From: Stieleria sp. JC731
Lineage (GTDB): Bacteria > Planctomycetota > Planctomycetia > Pirellulales > Pirellulaceae
Assembly (NCBI RefSeq): GCF_020966635.1
Contig: NZ_JAJKFQ010000011.1
Span: forward strand, 682,001-746,000
Length of the DNA stretch: 64,000 nucleotides
Reading direction: 5' to 3'
Shown here: positions 25,960-35,449 of the stretch, piece by piece
Numbering within the stretch: position 1 is the first letter of the stretch
Layout: each line of letters starts with the position of its first letter
The notes under the pieces: generated by a model
What the model was told of the DNA's origin: nothing
What the model saw: only the letters and a program-made list of their open reading frames with translations
The model's database searches: none
Program-made: the position numbers and the translations under genes

Positions 25960-27135
25960 ATGACAAAGTTCTATTCGATTCAGATACTTGTGTTTGTCGC
26001 CCTGGGGTTGGTCGCGTGGAAGCGACATGACGATGTCAATGATCGTCCAATGATGCCGGCGCTGCGTGATCAACCGCGAGAGGTTGGGCCGCTGTACGAT
26101 TATCCAATGGCGGTCACTGACCAGCAGTTAACCGAAGTGCTCTATAAGCTGCGTCCGCGATTCAATGAGCAGCCGACGAAAGTGAATTTCGTTGATCATG
26201 CGATTCGCATGTGGGGCAAAGATGCGACGTTTGGTGATGATTCTCTTTCCGGCCCGCGAATGCAGGAACTGCTGTTGAATCATGACGCGTTTGAATCCAT
26301 GTGGTCGGCTCCTGCTCCGCTGCTGCAACGGTCCGAGGGTGGCATTGCCGTTTCGACACAGGTCGGACGCGAATCGGTCAGCCACGTTGACCATTTGATG
26401 GGAACGCTTTGCGAAATTGGTGTCCCATTGTCGCAGCCCGTGAAGACAGCGAACGGAGATGGCCGCCTGGGGGAAATCATCGAGTACGGATTGAACCATT
26501 TCAGTCTGAATCAACGCGAGTATGAATGGACTTCGTTGGCCACCGCGTTTTATGCGATCGACGGTCAGCATTGGTTTACGCGTGAAGGCCAGGCCATCGA
26601 TTTCGACACATTTGCAAGTCGATTGATGCGTCAACAACAGCCCGAAGGCGTTTGCTATGGCCAACACCGACTGTACACATTGACGATGCTGCTACGCATC
26701 GATGATCAGATGCGGGATGAGGGAGTCACAACGTTGTTGACGTCTCAGGTGAGAGATCAGATCTGTGATTACTTACTCGTTATGAATCAACGTTTGCTCT
26801 GTTCGCAAGCGGAGCACGGCTATTGGGATGGGAACTGGCCCAACGCATCGTTGCCTGTGCCCGATCCAGGAACGAACGAGCTTAGCCGTCGGATTCTTGC
26901 GACCGGACATGTTTTGGAATGGTGGGCGATGGCTCCCGAAGAACTACAGCCACCACGCGAATCCATCATTCGTGCAGCTCAGTGGCTCAGTCGCGAAATC
27001 ATCGCGATGGATGAGACCACGATTGAAAAGAATTTTACATTCCTGTCACATGCGGGACGTGCACTCGCTCTATGGCGTGGCTGTTTGCCAGCTGACTTTC
27101 TGCAACGCCAGGAAGGCAAATTGGCCAGTCGGTAA
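25960..27135 (+). CDS. Membrane-anchored orphan in the Tad locus (391 aa)
   Basis: Unrecognised protein with an N-terminal signal/anchor (YSIQILVFVALGLVAW). The rest is soluble and mostly helical, with repeated Trp/His/Tyr-containing segments (EYEWTSLATAFYAIDGQHWF, EHGYWDGNWPNASLP, RILATGHVLEWWAMAPEELQ). These recall alpha/alpha-toroid proteins such as terpenoid-cyclase-like or glycoside-type folds. It lies between the GT-C-like gene and cpaA, all on one strand, so it is probably part of the pilus operon. Function unknown. Confidence 0.7.
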   Translation: MTKFYSIQILVFVALGLVAWKRHDDVNDRPMMPALRDQPREVGPLYDYPMAVTDQQLTEVLYKLRPRFNEQPTKVNFVDHAIRMWGKDATFGDDSLSGPRMQELLLNHDAFESMWSAPAPLLQRSEGGIAVSTQVGRESVSHVDHLMGTLCEIGVPLSQPVKTANGDGRLGEIIEYGLNHFSLNQREYEWTSLATAFYAIDGQHWFTREGQAIDFDTFASRLMRQQQPEGVCYGQHRLYTLTMLLRIDDQMRDEGVTTLLTSQVRDQICDYLLVMNQRLLCSQAEHGYWDGNWPNASLPVPDPGTNELSRRILATGHVLEWWAMAPEELQPPRESIIRAAQWLSREIIAMDETTIEKNFTFLSHAGRALALWRGCLPADFLQRQEGKLASR

Positions 27136-27183
27136 ACGTTTCGACGCCATTCTTCGCAACTACACCAACACAATTGATCATCC

Positions 27184-27696
27184 ATGGAACTCAATACGAT
27201 TACCATCGCGGCAATGATTCTGTTTACATCCGTCGCAACCTATCTGGATCTCAAAGACCGGCGGATACCGAACTGGTTGACCGTCTCGGCTGCTGTTCTC
27301 GGACTGACATGGAACGTTTTCGATTCCGGCTTTGCAGGAATGGTGACTTCTCTGGGAGGTTTCGCGACCGGATTTGGAATCCTGCTGCTGCTGTGGCTGA
27401 TCGGTGGTGGCGGTGGAGGCGATGTGAAGATGATGGGAGCGATTGGGGCATGGATCGGAGCGATGCCAACATTGATCGTTTTCATCGCGAGCACCGTTTT
27501 CGCCGTGCTTTGTACTGTGGTGCTGCTCGCCCGCAGTGCTTCCGCCCAGAAATCTATGCCTGTGCCAAATGAAGGGGGCGAATCAAGTACGGATGATGGC
27601 AGCGGTACGGTGGTTCTTCAACATTCGGTGCCGTATGCACTTCCGGTAGCAATGTCAGTTTGGGCGTTGCTGTTGTTCCACGTTATTCGTGCTTAA
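27184..27696 (+). CDS. cpaA: Prepilin peptidase, CpaA/TadV family (A24)
   Basis: Inner-membrane aspartyl peptidase that cleaves pilin leaders. 170 aa with about five membrane segments. The first catalytic Asp lies in YLDLKDRRIPNW (near residue 21) and the second in the GxGD motif GGGGGGDVKMMG (near residue 82). It lacks the cysteine-rich N-methylation domain of PilD-type enzymes, as usual for CpaA. It should process the three Flp-like pilins encoded 3-4 kb upstream. Confidence 0.93.
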   Translation: MELNTITIAAMILFTSVATYLDLKDRRIPNWLTVSAAVLGLTWNVFDSGFAGMVTSLGGFATGFGILLLLWLIGGGGGGDVKMMGAIGAWIGAMPTLIVFIASTVFAVLCTVVLLARSASAQKSMPVPNEGGESSTDDGSGTVVLQHSVPYALPVAMSVWALLLFHVIRA

Positions 27697-27865
27697 GTCG
27701 AAGAATTAGTTTCGACAAACAAATCGAGCTGCAAGCGACGATTCGTAACTTTCAGGACACCGCAATTGTTCATGGATGAACCTTCAACCAGAGCCTGCAG
27801 ACTTCGTCCAAGCGATTGGCTTGCACGTTGCAAATGCGATCACATCCATGTCGGGTTAGTCCAAA

Positions 27866-29026
27866 ATGAAACCCAATGCACAATCAAAAGTGAACTCGGG
27901 AACGATTCTGATCGGAATGTTTGCCGTGACAGTCGGTCTTGCTGGGACCTACGTGTTGCGCACCGTTCTAAAAAAGGAGCCCCCTGTGGTGGTCGCGGAA
28001 AAGCCTGAGCCGCCTCCAGCACCTCCCAAGCGAATTACCGTTCCGCTTGCCAGTCGTGATATTCCGACAGGAACCGAAATCACGCTCGATGATGTCGCTC
28101 TTTACCAACTGACCGAAGCCGAGATCGAGAAGCTTATCGGCAAAGCTGCCTTCATGACCAATCCGAAGCAGATCATCGGCAAGGTGTTGCAGGTGGACAT
28201 GAAACGAAGTGAGCCGTTTAGCACGATGAAGCTTCTGCCGCTGGGTAAGTTTCCGGGCGTTGGCGGAAGGATCAAAGCAGGTCAGCGTGCCGTGACGATC
28301 TCGCTGACCCCCAATAGCGCCTTGTTGGGATTTGCGAGTCCGGGACAACGGGTCGATGTCTTGTTTCATTATGGGCAGAGCGAAGGAACGACAGGCGACT
28401 TGAGCAACAAGACTGGCGGATTTGTTCCCGAGCACCACGCTTTCAATCCTCCAAGGCTTCGTGACTACAACGGGAACACCATCGGGGCGACTGGGATATC
28501 GGGTGAGTCAGAATTAATCGGTGCGACATCGACTTTGATTCAGGACGCAGAGATCCTTGCCATTGGCATGTCGAGCACTCCGACGGACCTCGCCAGTCCC
28601 TTACCCGATGATAAATCGGTTCGTGTAACTTTGGCGGTCGCACCAAAGCAAGCGGAGATGATCCGCGTTGCTTGTGGGCATGGCGAACTGTCGTTGACAC
28701 TTCGTGGTCCAGAAGACAGCCAATTGGTCAGTTTGGTTGACCCCGTGACAATCGATCAGATTATCGATTTCGATAACACCGTCCATGAGATGGAGATCTA
28801 TCGCGGAACAGCACTTTCGAAGGTCCATTTCGGTTCAAACCGCTCGATCAAAGAACGCGTCTTTACGAATGTCCCGGCACCTTCACCGGCAGCAACTTCG
28901 CCTTCGATGATTCCCGCGATGGTTCCGGCAGCTGGGTACTACGGTATGCCATACCCGATGTCACCCTACGCTGGCTATCCACCAGCACCAGCGGCAGCCA
29001 GTGCAGCACCCGGAGCCGCAAAATGA
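27866..29026 (+). CDS. cpaB: Tad pilus assembly protein CpaB/RcpC
   Basis: A 386-aa periplasmic protein held by one N-terminal membrane segment (SGTILIGMFAVTVGLAGTYVL). An SAF/RcpC domain follows (RITVPLASRDIPTGTEITLDDV, about 58-80, then GQRAVTISLTPNSALLGFASPGQRVDVLF split over about 138-175). The C-terminus is Pro/Ala/Met/Tyr-rich low complexity. CpaB proteins help connect the secretin to the inner-membrane platform. Its stop overlaps the cpaF start by ATGA at 29023. Confidence 0.92.
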   Translation: MKPNAQSKVNSGTILIGMFAVTVGLAGTYVLRTVLKKEPPVVVAEKPEPPPAPPKRITVPLASRDIPTGTEITLDDVALYQLTEAEIEKLIGKAAFMTNPKQIIGKVLQVDMKRSEPFSTMKLLPLGKFPGVGGRIKAGQRAVTISLTPNSALLGFASPGQRVDVLFHYGQSEGTTGDLSNKTGGFVPEHHAFNPPRLRDYNGNTIGATGISGESELIGATSTLIQDAEILAIGMSSTPTDLASPLPDDKSVRVTLAVAPKQAEMIRVACGHGELSLTLRGPEDSQLVSLVDPVTIDQIIDFDNTVHEMEIYRGTALSKVHFGSNRSIKERVFTNVPAPSPAATSPSMIPAMVPAAGYYGMPYPMSPYAGYPPAPAAASAAPGAAK

Positions 29027-30384
29027 TTTCGTTTGCAAAAACAGAAACTCAGCCGGATGTTCGCCAATTCCATCCTCACGATGATGTCCAACGTGAGATT
29101 GCCTTTCAGGCGAAGAAGCAACGCGTGCATCAGCGAATAGTCGAAAACCTCGATGTTGCAACAGCCGAGGAGATGGAGCGAGATCAGCTGATCGAAGAAC
29201 TCCGTTACTTCATCGAAATGTTCAACGATCAAGACGAATTCGATGATGACGAAACTGAACGGTTGATGACCGAGCTACCTTGGGAAATGTTCGGCAACGG
29301 TCCGTTAGAGTACTTGTTGCAGCAGGCTGATGTCAGCGACATTTTGGTCAATCATTCGCATGAAGTCTTTATCGAAAGCAACGGTGTTCTGAAACCATCA
29401 CCGGTTGTTTTTGCTGACGATGCACACCTGATGCGGATCATTCGCAGGATTGTCACACGAGTTGGCCGCCGAATTGATGAGTCATGTCCGCTCGTCGATG
29501 CACGCCTCGAAGACGGTTCGCGGATCAATGCGGTCATCCCACCGCTAGCTCTAGACGGACCCAAACTTTCGGTGCGGCGATTCGGTAACCGACATGCAAA
29601 TCTAACAAACTTGGTTGGCAACGGGACGCTGAACGAAACGATGGCAAGTTTTCTGGAAGCAGCCGTTCAGGCTCGAGAGAATATCTTGATCTCTGGAGGT
29701 ACCGGTTCTGGAAAGACGACGATGCTAAATGCGATGTCATCCTGTATTCCGGATGATCAGCGGATAATCACGATTGAGGATTCGGCTGAGCTTCGGTTGC
29801 AGCATCGACATGTCGCTCGTTTGGAAACCAGACCTGCCGGCAGCGAAAGTGTTGGCGAATACAGTCAACGCGACTTGGTGAAGAACAGTTTGCGGATGCG
29901 ACCGGATCGCATCATCGTCGGAGAAGTCCGGGGTGCCGAAGCGCTCGACATGCTGCAAGCGATGAATACCGGTCACGAAGGCTCGCTGACCACCATTCAC
30001 GCAAACGATACCGTCGATGCGATCTCCCGGTTGGAACTGATGATCGCAATGGCAGGCCTTGAATTGCCTTTGTCCGTTCTACGCTCATACATTTGTAGCG
30101 GGCTGTCCTTGATCGTTCACGTCGTTAGGCTGCCTGGCGGGGCACGCCGGGTGATGCGAATTTCAGAGCTGAACGCGACGAAAGATGGCTACACACTAAC
30201 CGACATCTTTTCGCTTCGCCGAACCGGATTGGACAAGGACGGTCATGCCACTGGCGAATTTGTGATCGGAGATCGGCCACGCTGCATCGATCGTTTTTCG
30301 GAATACGGCGTGCACTTTGATGATTCGATTTTTGCATCGGACGATCTTTGCACCGGAGATGCCAATGATGCCGTCTTCAGTTGA
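29023..30384 (+). CDS. cpaF: Tad pilus assembly/retraction ATPase CpaF/TadA
   Basis: Cytoplasmic hexameric secretion ATPase, 453 aa. Walker A is [13 protein letters not shown] (about 225-237), the Asp box [10 protein letters not shown], and Walker [17 protein letters not shown], with the His box [11 protein letters not shown]. The N-terminal helical part (about 1-110) matches CpaF. It powers polymerisation of the pilin subunits through TadB/TadC. Coupled to cpaB by ATGA; the next gene starts inside its last 20 bases. Confidence 0.96.
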   Translation: MISFAKTETQPDVRQFHPHDDVQREIAFQAKKQRVHQRIVENLDVATAEEMERDQLIEELRYFIEMFNDQDEFDDDETERLMTELPWEMFGNGPLEYLLQQADVSDILVNHSHEVFIESNGVLKPSPVVFADDAHLMRIIRRIVTRVGRRIDESCPLVDARLEDGSRINAVIPPLALDGPKLSVRRFGNRHANLTNLVGNGTLNETMASFLEAAVQARENILISGGTGSGKTTMLNAMSSCIPDDQRIITIEDSAELRLQHRHVARLETRPAGSESVGEYSQRDLVKNSLRMRPDRIIVGEVRGAEALDMLQAMNTGHEGSLTTIHANDTVDAISRLELMIAMAGLELPLSVLRSYICSGLSLIVHVVRLPGGARRVMRISELNATKDGYTLTDIFSLRRTGLDKDGHATGEFVIGDRPRCIDRFSEYGVHFDDSIFASDDLCTGDANDAVFS

Positions 30385-31291
30385 AATTGCGATCTTCTGT
30401 GGCATCACTGTTGTCGCCGCGCTGGCGGCCATCATGGTGCGCCGCAAAGCCGATTCGTCTGCATCTGAACCCGCTGTCGCAAAATTACAACTGCGACGCG
30501 ACGCCAAGTTGGCAACGGCTTCAGAATCCGATTCGGTCGGTAGCGGCTTTGATCGTTGGCTTGAACTGGTTCTGATCCGTGCAGGAATCTCGATGGATCG
30601 CTTGACCTTCATGACTCTGCTGTGCGCGATCGCATTCACCATTGGCGGCGCCGGGGTGGCATTGGACATCAATCCGTTGCTGATCGTGCCCTTCGTGTTT
30701 GTGGTCCCGTTGATTGGGATGATCGGTGTCTATGTCAAAATGAAATTGCGATTGGGCAAGTTTGAAAAACTGTTTCCGACATCACTCGAACTACTCGCAA
30801 GGGCGACGCGTGCCGGTGAAAACCTGGAAAACGCATTTCAGATCGCAGCCGACTCATGCGAAACGCCTGTCAAAGAAGAACTGACACAGTGCGTTCGTCA
30901 GATGCGGTTGGGTATGCCACCGACAGCAGTGGTGGCTGATTTGGCCAGACGCGTCGATTCCAGCAACGTTCACTTGCTGTCGCATTCGATTTCAATTCAC
31001 CATGTACTCGGTGGGCGACTGGCCGAATCGCTTGATCGACTTTCGCTAGTGATTCACAACCGCAGTGAGTGTGAGCAGAAGATCAAGTCGATGACCAGCA
31101 TCGGTCGATTCGCCATCCTTTCGATCGTTCTGATGGGGTTCTTTGTTCTGATCTACCTAACGATGGCGGAGCCTGATTACATCAGCAATCTTTTCAGTAG
31201 CAGTCTTGGGCACAAAATGTTGGCGTATGCCGCCGTTTCGGAACTGATCGGTCTTGTTTGGGTCGGGTACACATTGAAGTCGGATCTCTAA
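30365..31291 (+). CDS. tadB: Tad inner-membrane platform protein TadB
   Basis: Polytopic platform protein of about 308 aa. ATG 30365 is preferred: GGAG at 30355-30358 gives six bases of spacing; the frame is open upstream to 30317. Membrane segments at the N-terminus ([20 protein letters not shown]) and in the middle flank the T2SF (GspF-like) domain, seen in LFPTSLELLARATRAGENL and VLGGRLAESLDRLSLVI. C-terminal helices follow (FAILSIVLMGFFVLIYLTMA). Works with TadC as the ATPase's membrane partner; overlaps cpaF by 20 bases. Confidence 0.92.
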   Translation: MMPSSVEIAIFCGITVVAALAAIMVRRKADSSASEPAVAKLQLRRDAKLATASESDSVGSGFDRWLELVLIRAGISMDRLTFMTLLCAIAFTIGGAGVALDINPLLIVPFVFVVPLIGMIGVYVKMKLRLGKFEKLFPTSLELLARATRAGENLENAFQIAADSCETPVKEELTQCVRQMRLGMPPTAVVADLARRVDSSNVHLLSHSISIHHVLGGRLAESLDRLSLVIHNRSECEQKIKSMTSIGRFAILSIVLMGFFVLIYLTMAEPDYISNLFSSSLGHKMLAYAAVSELIGLVWVGYTLKSDL

Positions 31292-31292
31292 G

Positions 31293-32234
31293 ATGGAAAT
31301 CGCCCTTCTAATCGTCATCTTCGCGATGTTGACAACCAGTGTTTTCATGTTGTCACGGCGACTGACACTCGCATCAAACGAGACTCTTGCCGACCAGCCG
31401 ATGCTGTTTTCTGCTCCTGCGTTGGGCGGTTTCAATCGCGCATTGGCGGACTCGATCCCTGTTTCAGACTCACAGCGTCAGCGATTGAGCCAAGACTTAA
31501 GCCTTTCCGGTTCGCATCATCTCAACGCGCTCGACGATTTTCTAGCCAAACGCAATATAGGAATTTTGGTTTGCATCACGTTGGACGCGGCGGGATTGGC
31601 TGCCGGAATCGCGGATGGTGTCGAAGCGATCTACTTCAGCGTCGCCGGGACCACGCTATTGATGAGCTATTGCGTTCCACGATTAATTTTGACGAGTCAA
31701 TCTTCCAAGCGGCGCAAAGAGCTAGAACGCGCTATTCCAGATGTGATCGATATGGTCGCCATGTCAATCGATGGCGGCGTGCCGCTTCCAAAGGCGATCG
31801 ATCAGGTCGAGCTACACTGTAGGGAGATGTACCCTGCGTTAGCCAGCGAGCTACGAATTGTCAGCAGGCAAGCTCAATCAGGAAGTGCGGAAAAGGCGTT
31901 TGACTCGTTTTCCAAACGCATCGAAATGACCGAAGTCGCGGCATGGTGCGCGATGATGCGTCAGAGTCAAAAATTGGGTGGAAAGCTCGCCGATTCGCTT
32001 CGTGAATATGCGATGCGAATTCGCTTGGATCGTCAAAACCGCGTGGAGCGAGCAGGAAATTCAGCTTCGCTAAAGCTGTTGCTTCCGGTGGTTCTTTGCT
32101 TGGCCCCGCCAATTGCGATTCTGTTAGTGGGGCCCGCTGTGATCGAATTTCGAGATTTCATCAACCGAAATAAAGATGCAACGCAAACCGTCATCGACAA
32201 GGCACAAAGCGGGGACGTTAACGCCCCGATCTAA
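31293..32234 (+). CDS. tadC: Tad inner-membrane platform protein TadC
   Basis: A 313-aa GspF-like protein starting one base after the tadB stop. N-terminal membrane segment (EIALLIVIFAMLTTSVFML), further helices near 90-125, the T2SF core (AIPDVIDMVAMSIDGGVPLP; LGGKLADSLREYAMRIR) and a C-terminal pair (LLPVVLCLAPPIAILLVGPA). It ends the Tad locus. I found no TadE/TadF/TadG pseudopilin and no TadZ/CpaE in the locus. It converges with an AI-2E permease gene 28 bp further on. Confidence 0.92.
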   Translation: MEIALLIVIFAMLTTSVFMLSRRLTLASNETLADQPMLFSAPALGGFNRALADSIPVSDSQRQRLSQDLSLSGSHHLNALDDFLAKRNIGILVCITLDAAGLAAGIADGVEAIYFSVAGTTLLMSYCVPRLILTSQSSKRRKELERAIPDVIDMVAMSIDGGVPLPKAIDQVELHCREMYPALASELRIVSRQAQSGSAEKAFDSFSKRIEMTEVAAWCAMMRQSQKLGGKLADSLREYAMRIRLDRQNRVERAGNSASLKLLLPVVLCLAPPIAILLVGPAVIEFRDFINRNKDATQTVIDKAQSGDVNAPI

Positions 32235-32262
32235 TCGCCATATGAGCCAGTCAGATAGATCC

Positions 32263-33849
32263 TTAGCCTGATGGAGACGGCTCAACCGCGATCATTTCCG
32301 CTGGCGGAACAACCGGATCGTCGGATTGTGCATCACGAAGTTGCAGTTCGTGGTTGAGGATTTCCAACAAGGTTTGCAAGAACACCACGACCATTGGGCC
32401 AATCAGAATCCCGATGGGGCCAAATACCGGAACGCCACCAAGGACACTGAGCAATGCGATCAGCGGATGAAGTTCCGAATGACCATGCAGCACGATGGCT
32501 TTGATCACGTTATCAATTGAAGAGACCAATGCTGCGCCATAGATAAACAGGAAGATGGCTGCACCATATCGCTGATCAACTGCGGCGAGGTACACCGTGC
32601 AAGGCAGCCAAACGGAGGCAGCACCCAAGAACGGGACCAAGGCCATCACCGTCGTTACCAGGAATAGTAAGACGTAGGATTCGAATCCTAGGAAGAAGAA
32701 TGCGATCGCGGCGAGTAAACCTTGCACCAAGGCACTTAAAACGCTCGCTAGAACCACCGCTCGACTTGTCTTTTCGAATTCGTGCAGCAGTTGCAGTTCA
32801 TAGTTGTCATCCAGTGGGCTCAGACGCATCAGCGTTCTGACCATGGCGGGACCGTCAACAAAGAAAAAGTAGATCGAGATCACCATGATCAACAAACTGA
32901 ACGCCATGTGGATCAAGGCTTGGCCGGTCGCGCCTGAAAACTTGACAAAACGCGGTTGCAGGAATTCGCGAACGGACCTGATTGCTTCGGCAAAGTCACG
33001 TTCGCTTGGGTTTGTCAGCAGTTTTGCTTGGGCGCGAAACGAACCACCAAGTTTGGCATTGATCCAGCTGTGAATCGCTGCTGAGGCGACGACCCCTTGG
33101 CGGTGAAATCGTTCTGCCAGGGCGATTTTGTCGACGGGGTCAACATCTTCGGCCGATTGCATTTCTTTTAGTTCGTCAACCGTCTCGCCAAGTTCCGAAA
33201 GTCGCTCGACAGCGACGTCGCTGGTATCACCAGTCGGTGAAGCACCACTGGTCTTCTGGTCCAAGAAGACGATCAGCTCTTCGGACTCTTGGATGTAGGA
33301 GGTGACTTCGTCCGGTTTGTCGATATCGCCAACCATCCCTGCAAGGGCGTCAAGCCGGCGATACCGATCCGCAAACTCAAGCTTCAAACCGAGCTGCTCG
33401 CGAGCACGTTCCATCGCTGACTTTACGTCATCCAGATCTGTCCGTCCGACCAGGCCTGTCAATTGTCCGACGGCAACGGTGATCAGCAAGATGAACGGCA
33501 GCAACACGATTGTCAGAATGACGGATGTCGTTGCTACCGCGGCGACTGACTTGCGTCCTTTGAACTTTTTTACAAACCACTCGTGAACTGGGTGAAAAAT
33601 CACAACCAGAGCCGCAGCCATGAACAGCGGGATAAAGAATCCCACCATGACTTTGTAAAACAGCATTCCGACAACCAAAATGCCGGCGAGCAGGACGACG
33701 ACCGATAAGACGCGTGACAGCGACGGCATCTCGGCTAAGGTCGATGCACTGAACTGGGCAGCCGAAACCTCTGGCGAGGATTCATCTTTCGAAACTGATA
33801 CGGGGGCTGTTGGCTCAGACGCTGCTTCGGAATCCTCAGATGATTGCAC
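32263..33849 (-). CDS. AI-2E family transporter (copy 1)
   Basis: Polytopic permease, 528 aa, of the AI-2E/YdiK/PerM family; members export autoinducer-2 or move Na+ or other small solutes. Signature parts: the N-terminal helix pair (LSVVVLLAGILVVGMLFYKV, VGFFIPLFMAAALVVIFHPV), a long soluble insert (about 145-300, larger than usual) and the conserved late helices (LVTTVMALVPFLGAASVWLP; LSVLGGVPVFGPIGILIGPM). A Ser/Glu-rich N-terminal tail and an acidic/Pro C-terminal tail flank the core. A second family member is encoded at 47.9-49.1 kb. Convergent with tadC. Confidence 0.9.
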   Translation of the reverse strand: MQSSEDSEAASEPTAPVSVSKDESSPEVSAAQFSASTLAEMPSLSRVLSVVVLLAGILVVGMLFYKVMVGFFIPLFMAAALVVIFHPVHEWFVKKFKGRKSVAAVATTSVILTIVLLPFILLITVAVGQLTGLVGRTDLDDVKSAMERAREQLGLKLEFADRYRRLDALAGMVGDIDKPDEVTSYIQESEELIVFLDQKTSGASPTGDTSDVAVERLSELGETVDELKEMQSAEDVDPVDKIALAERFHRQGVVASAAIHSWINAKLGGSFRAQAKLLTNPSERDFAEAIRSVREFLQPRFVKFSGATGQALIHMAFSLLIMVISIYFFFVDGPAMVRTLMRLSPLDDNYELQLLHEFEKTSRAVVLASVLSALVQGLLAAIAFFFLGFESYVLLFLVTTVMALVPFLGAASVWLPCTVYLAAVDQRYGAAIFLFIYGAALVSSIDNVIKAIVLHGHSELHPLIALLSVLGGVPVFGPIGILIGPMVVVFLQTLLEILNHELQLRDAQSDDPVVPPAEMIAVEPSPSG

Positions 33850-33977
33850 GCTGCTTTACTCCGTAGTCGTTCTATCGATGAAGGGCGTGAATTCGATTCT
33901 CTGGTGCCCCGTTTAATCGTCACTTCAAACCGTGGGCACAGGAAATCGTCGACCGCCAGTGGTCAGCTTACCGACCG

Positions 33978-34814
33978 TTACCAGCGACCGGTGTGGTGGT
34001 CAGTTTCGACAATCTTACGTGCTTCCGCACTGATCCCATACGGCAAGTCGGGATGATTTAACTCAAAGAACACCGTGTACTTCTGATGAACCGCATCGCT
34101 GAAAACGACGGGCGCGTGCGTGAGCCGCAGGAAGTGTGTAGGACGTCCGTTCCAACGTTTGGTATACGCACCGGCTTCCAAAGCAGGTTCCCGTTGAAGG
34201 CCGTATCCACTAACCATAAGACGTTCAAGTTTCGAGGGATCGCCCGTGAACCCATGAAACGTGACCCGCTGTAAATGGTCGGAGCTGTCAAAGTAGTAGG
34301 TCAGAGTGCCGGCGAGATCATCGGCCCTAATCCCCGTGACGATGGGGACTCGAAGGCCTTTCAGGTTCAAATTCGCTAGCACCGTGCTAACACGCGAGAA
34401 CTGCGAAATGACCCAGTTTGGGCCGATATCAAAACGCAGCAATTGCCCGATGTCAGCAACTTGATGACCGCTGAGCGTTGGGCGTTCCTCCGGGTCATCG
34501 GATATCGCGCCAAGCTTCTGCGCAAGTTCGGTCTCGTAGCGGAACTCTTTGTGACGCACTTCACGAAGTTTCTCAACCTCGTAGAGAGAATTGTTCGCGT
34601 ATCCGCGCTCTCGTTGCTCTTCAGTCGCTCCGATCCCATGCGCCAAATCATCTTTCGCTTCACTGACAACTGGCGCACTTGAGCCAAAGAGGCCATTGAC
34701 CGACTGCACGGTATTTCGACCTAGATCGGTTTCAGTGGCCACATAGGGACCGATTCCTGCAGCGGCGAGGGCAGCAGCAATTCTGTAGCGAACGGGAACC
34801 ATGTCAGTACTCAT
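33978..34814 (-). CDS. DUF6690-like planctomycete protein, signal/anchor
   Basis: About 278 aa from ATG 34814 (MSTDMVPVRYRIAAALAAAG); ATG 34835 opens the same frame but has its GGAG almost touching it. N-terminal hydrophobic segment (RIAAALAAAGIGPYVA) suggests export. The mature part has a charged helix (YEVEKLREVRHKEFRYETEL) and an alpha/beta domain ending in LTHAPVVFSDAVHQKYTVFF. It resembles the planctomycete family DUF6690 by overall pattern; no catalytic motif is visible. Stands alone between the AI-2E permease and a gene-free region. Confidence 0.65.
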   Translation of the reverse strand: MSTDMVPVRYRIAAALAAAGIGPYVATETDLGRNTVQSVNGLFGSSAPVVSEAKDDLAHGIGATEEQRERGYANNSLYEVEKLREVRHKEFRYETELAQKLGAISDDPEERPTLSGHQVADIGQLLRFDIGPNWVISQFSRVSTVLANLNLKGLRVPIVTGIRADDLAGTLTYYFDSSDHLQRVTFHGFTGDPSKLERLMVSGYGLQREPALEAGAYTKRWNGRPTHFLRLTHAPVVFSDAVHQKYTVFFELNHPDLPYGISAEARKIVETDHHTGRW

Positions 34815-34835
34815 GATTTGGGAACAGGCACACAT

Positions 34836-35449
34836 TCTCCTTCATCGGAGCGCTACTACGTTAACTTTCCCAATTCAAACAGATGCCTGTTGGCGATGAA
34901 TTTGACGGTCGTGCGATCACGACATGTTTAGTCGGGTGCTCGAATCGAAGAAGTTGCGATCGATTCTCACCATCAAATTATTGGCGGTGGCAGTAGGTCG
35001 CTATCAATGGGTGCCCCCTGACGTTGTGACATCGATCGACCAAAGTAACCAACGCATAGCGTTTTATTGTTCAACTTCAAACTCAGATGAAGCTCACAAC
35101 CGGTTCCGACTTAAGAGCGCGTGATGATGTTTCAACACAGTCGATTGAGTGTCGAACTGGCGACAAACATCACTCTGACAAGTGGCATTGCAATTGGTTC
35201 TTTAGCAAAAGTTTTGAAAATGCCGGGTAGCCGCCATTTTGGTACTGTCAATGATAAATAAGTGCGATAAATTCTGCGCAGTAAGGATGGGCCTCAAGGG
35301 GCACGACGCCCACCGCGATCGCCGCCAGCTTGCAAAAGTTGGCGGCGATCAACTTTTGATAACAGACGCGTCACACTCACCACGGCATGCGATCCTTGCA
35401 CGCCAAATATGATCGCGGTTTCAGAATGCAGATCTCGTCGAAGCTGAAA
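34836..35449. other. Gene-free stretch downstream of uup
   Basis: About 610 bp without a credible gene; a 66-codon frame at 34924-35124 has neither a ribosome-binding site nor protein-like composition. It contains a strong hairpin at 35317-35350 (listed). It must hold the DUF6690-like gene promoter at its left edge. Confidence 0.5.
35317..35350 (-). terminator. Strong hairpin downstream of uup
   Basis: GATCGCCGCCA (35317-35327) and TGGCGGCGATC (35340-35350) make an 11-bp stem with a 12-base loop, 100 bases beyond the uup stop. No clear T-run follows on the minus strand, so it may be a transcript-end stabiliser instead of a true intrinsic terminator. Confidence 0.45.

Noticed and set aside
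34924-35124. 66-codon open frame as a gene
   Set aside because: No start signals and no protein-like features.
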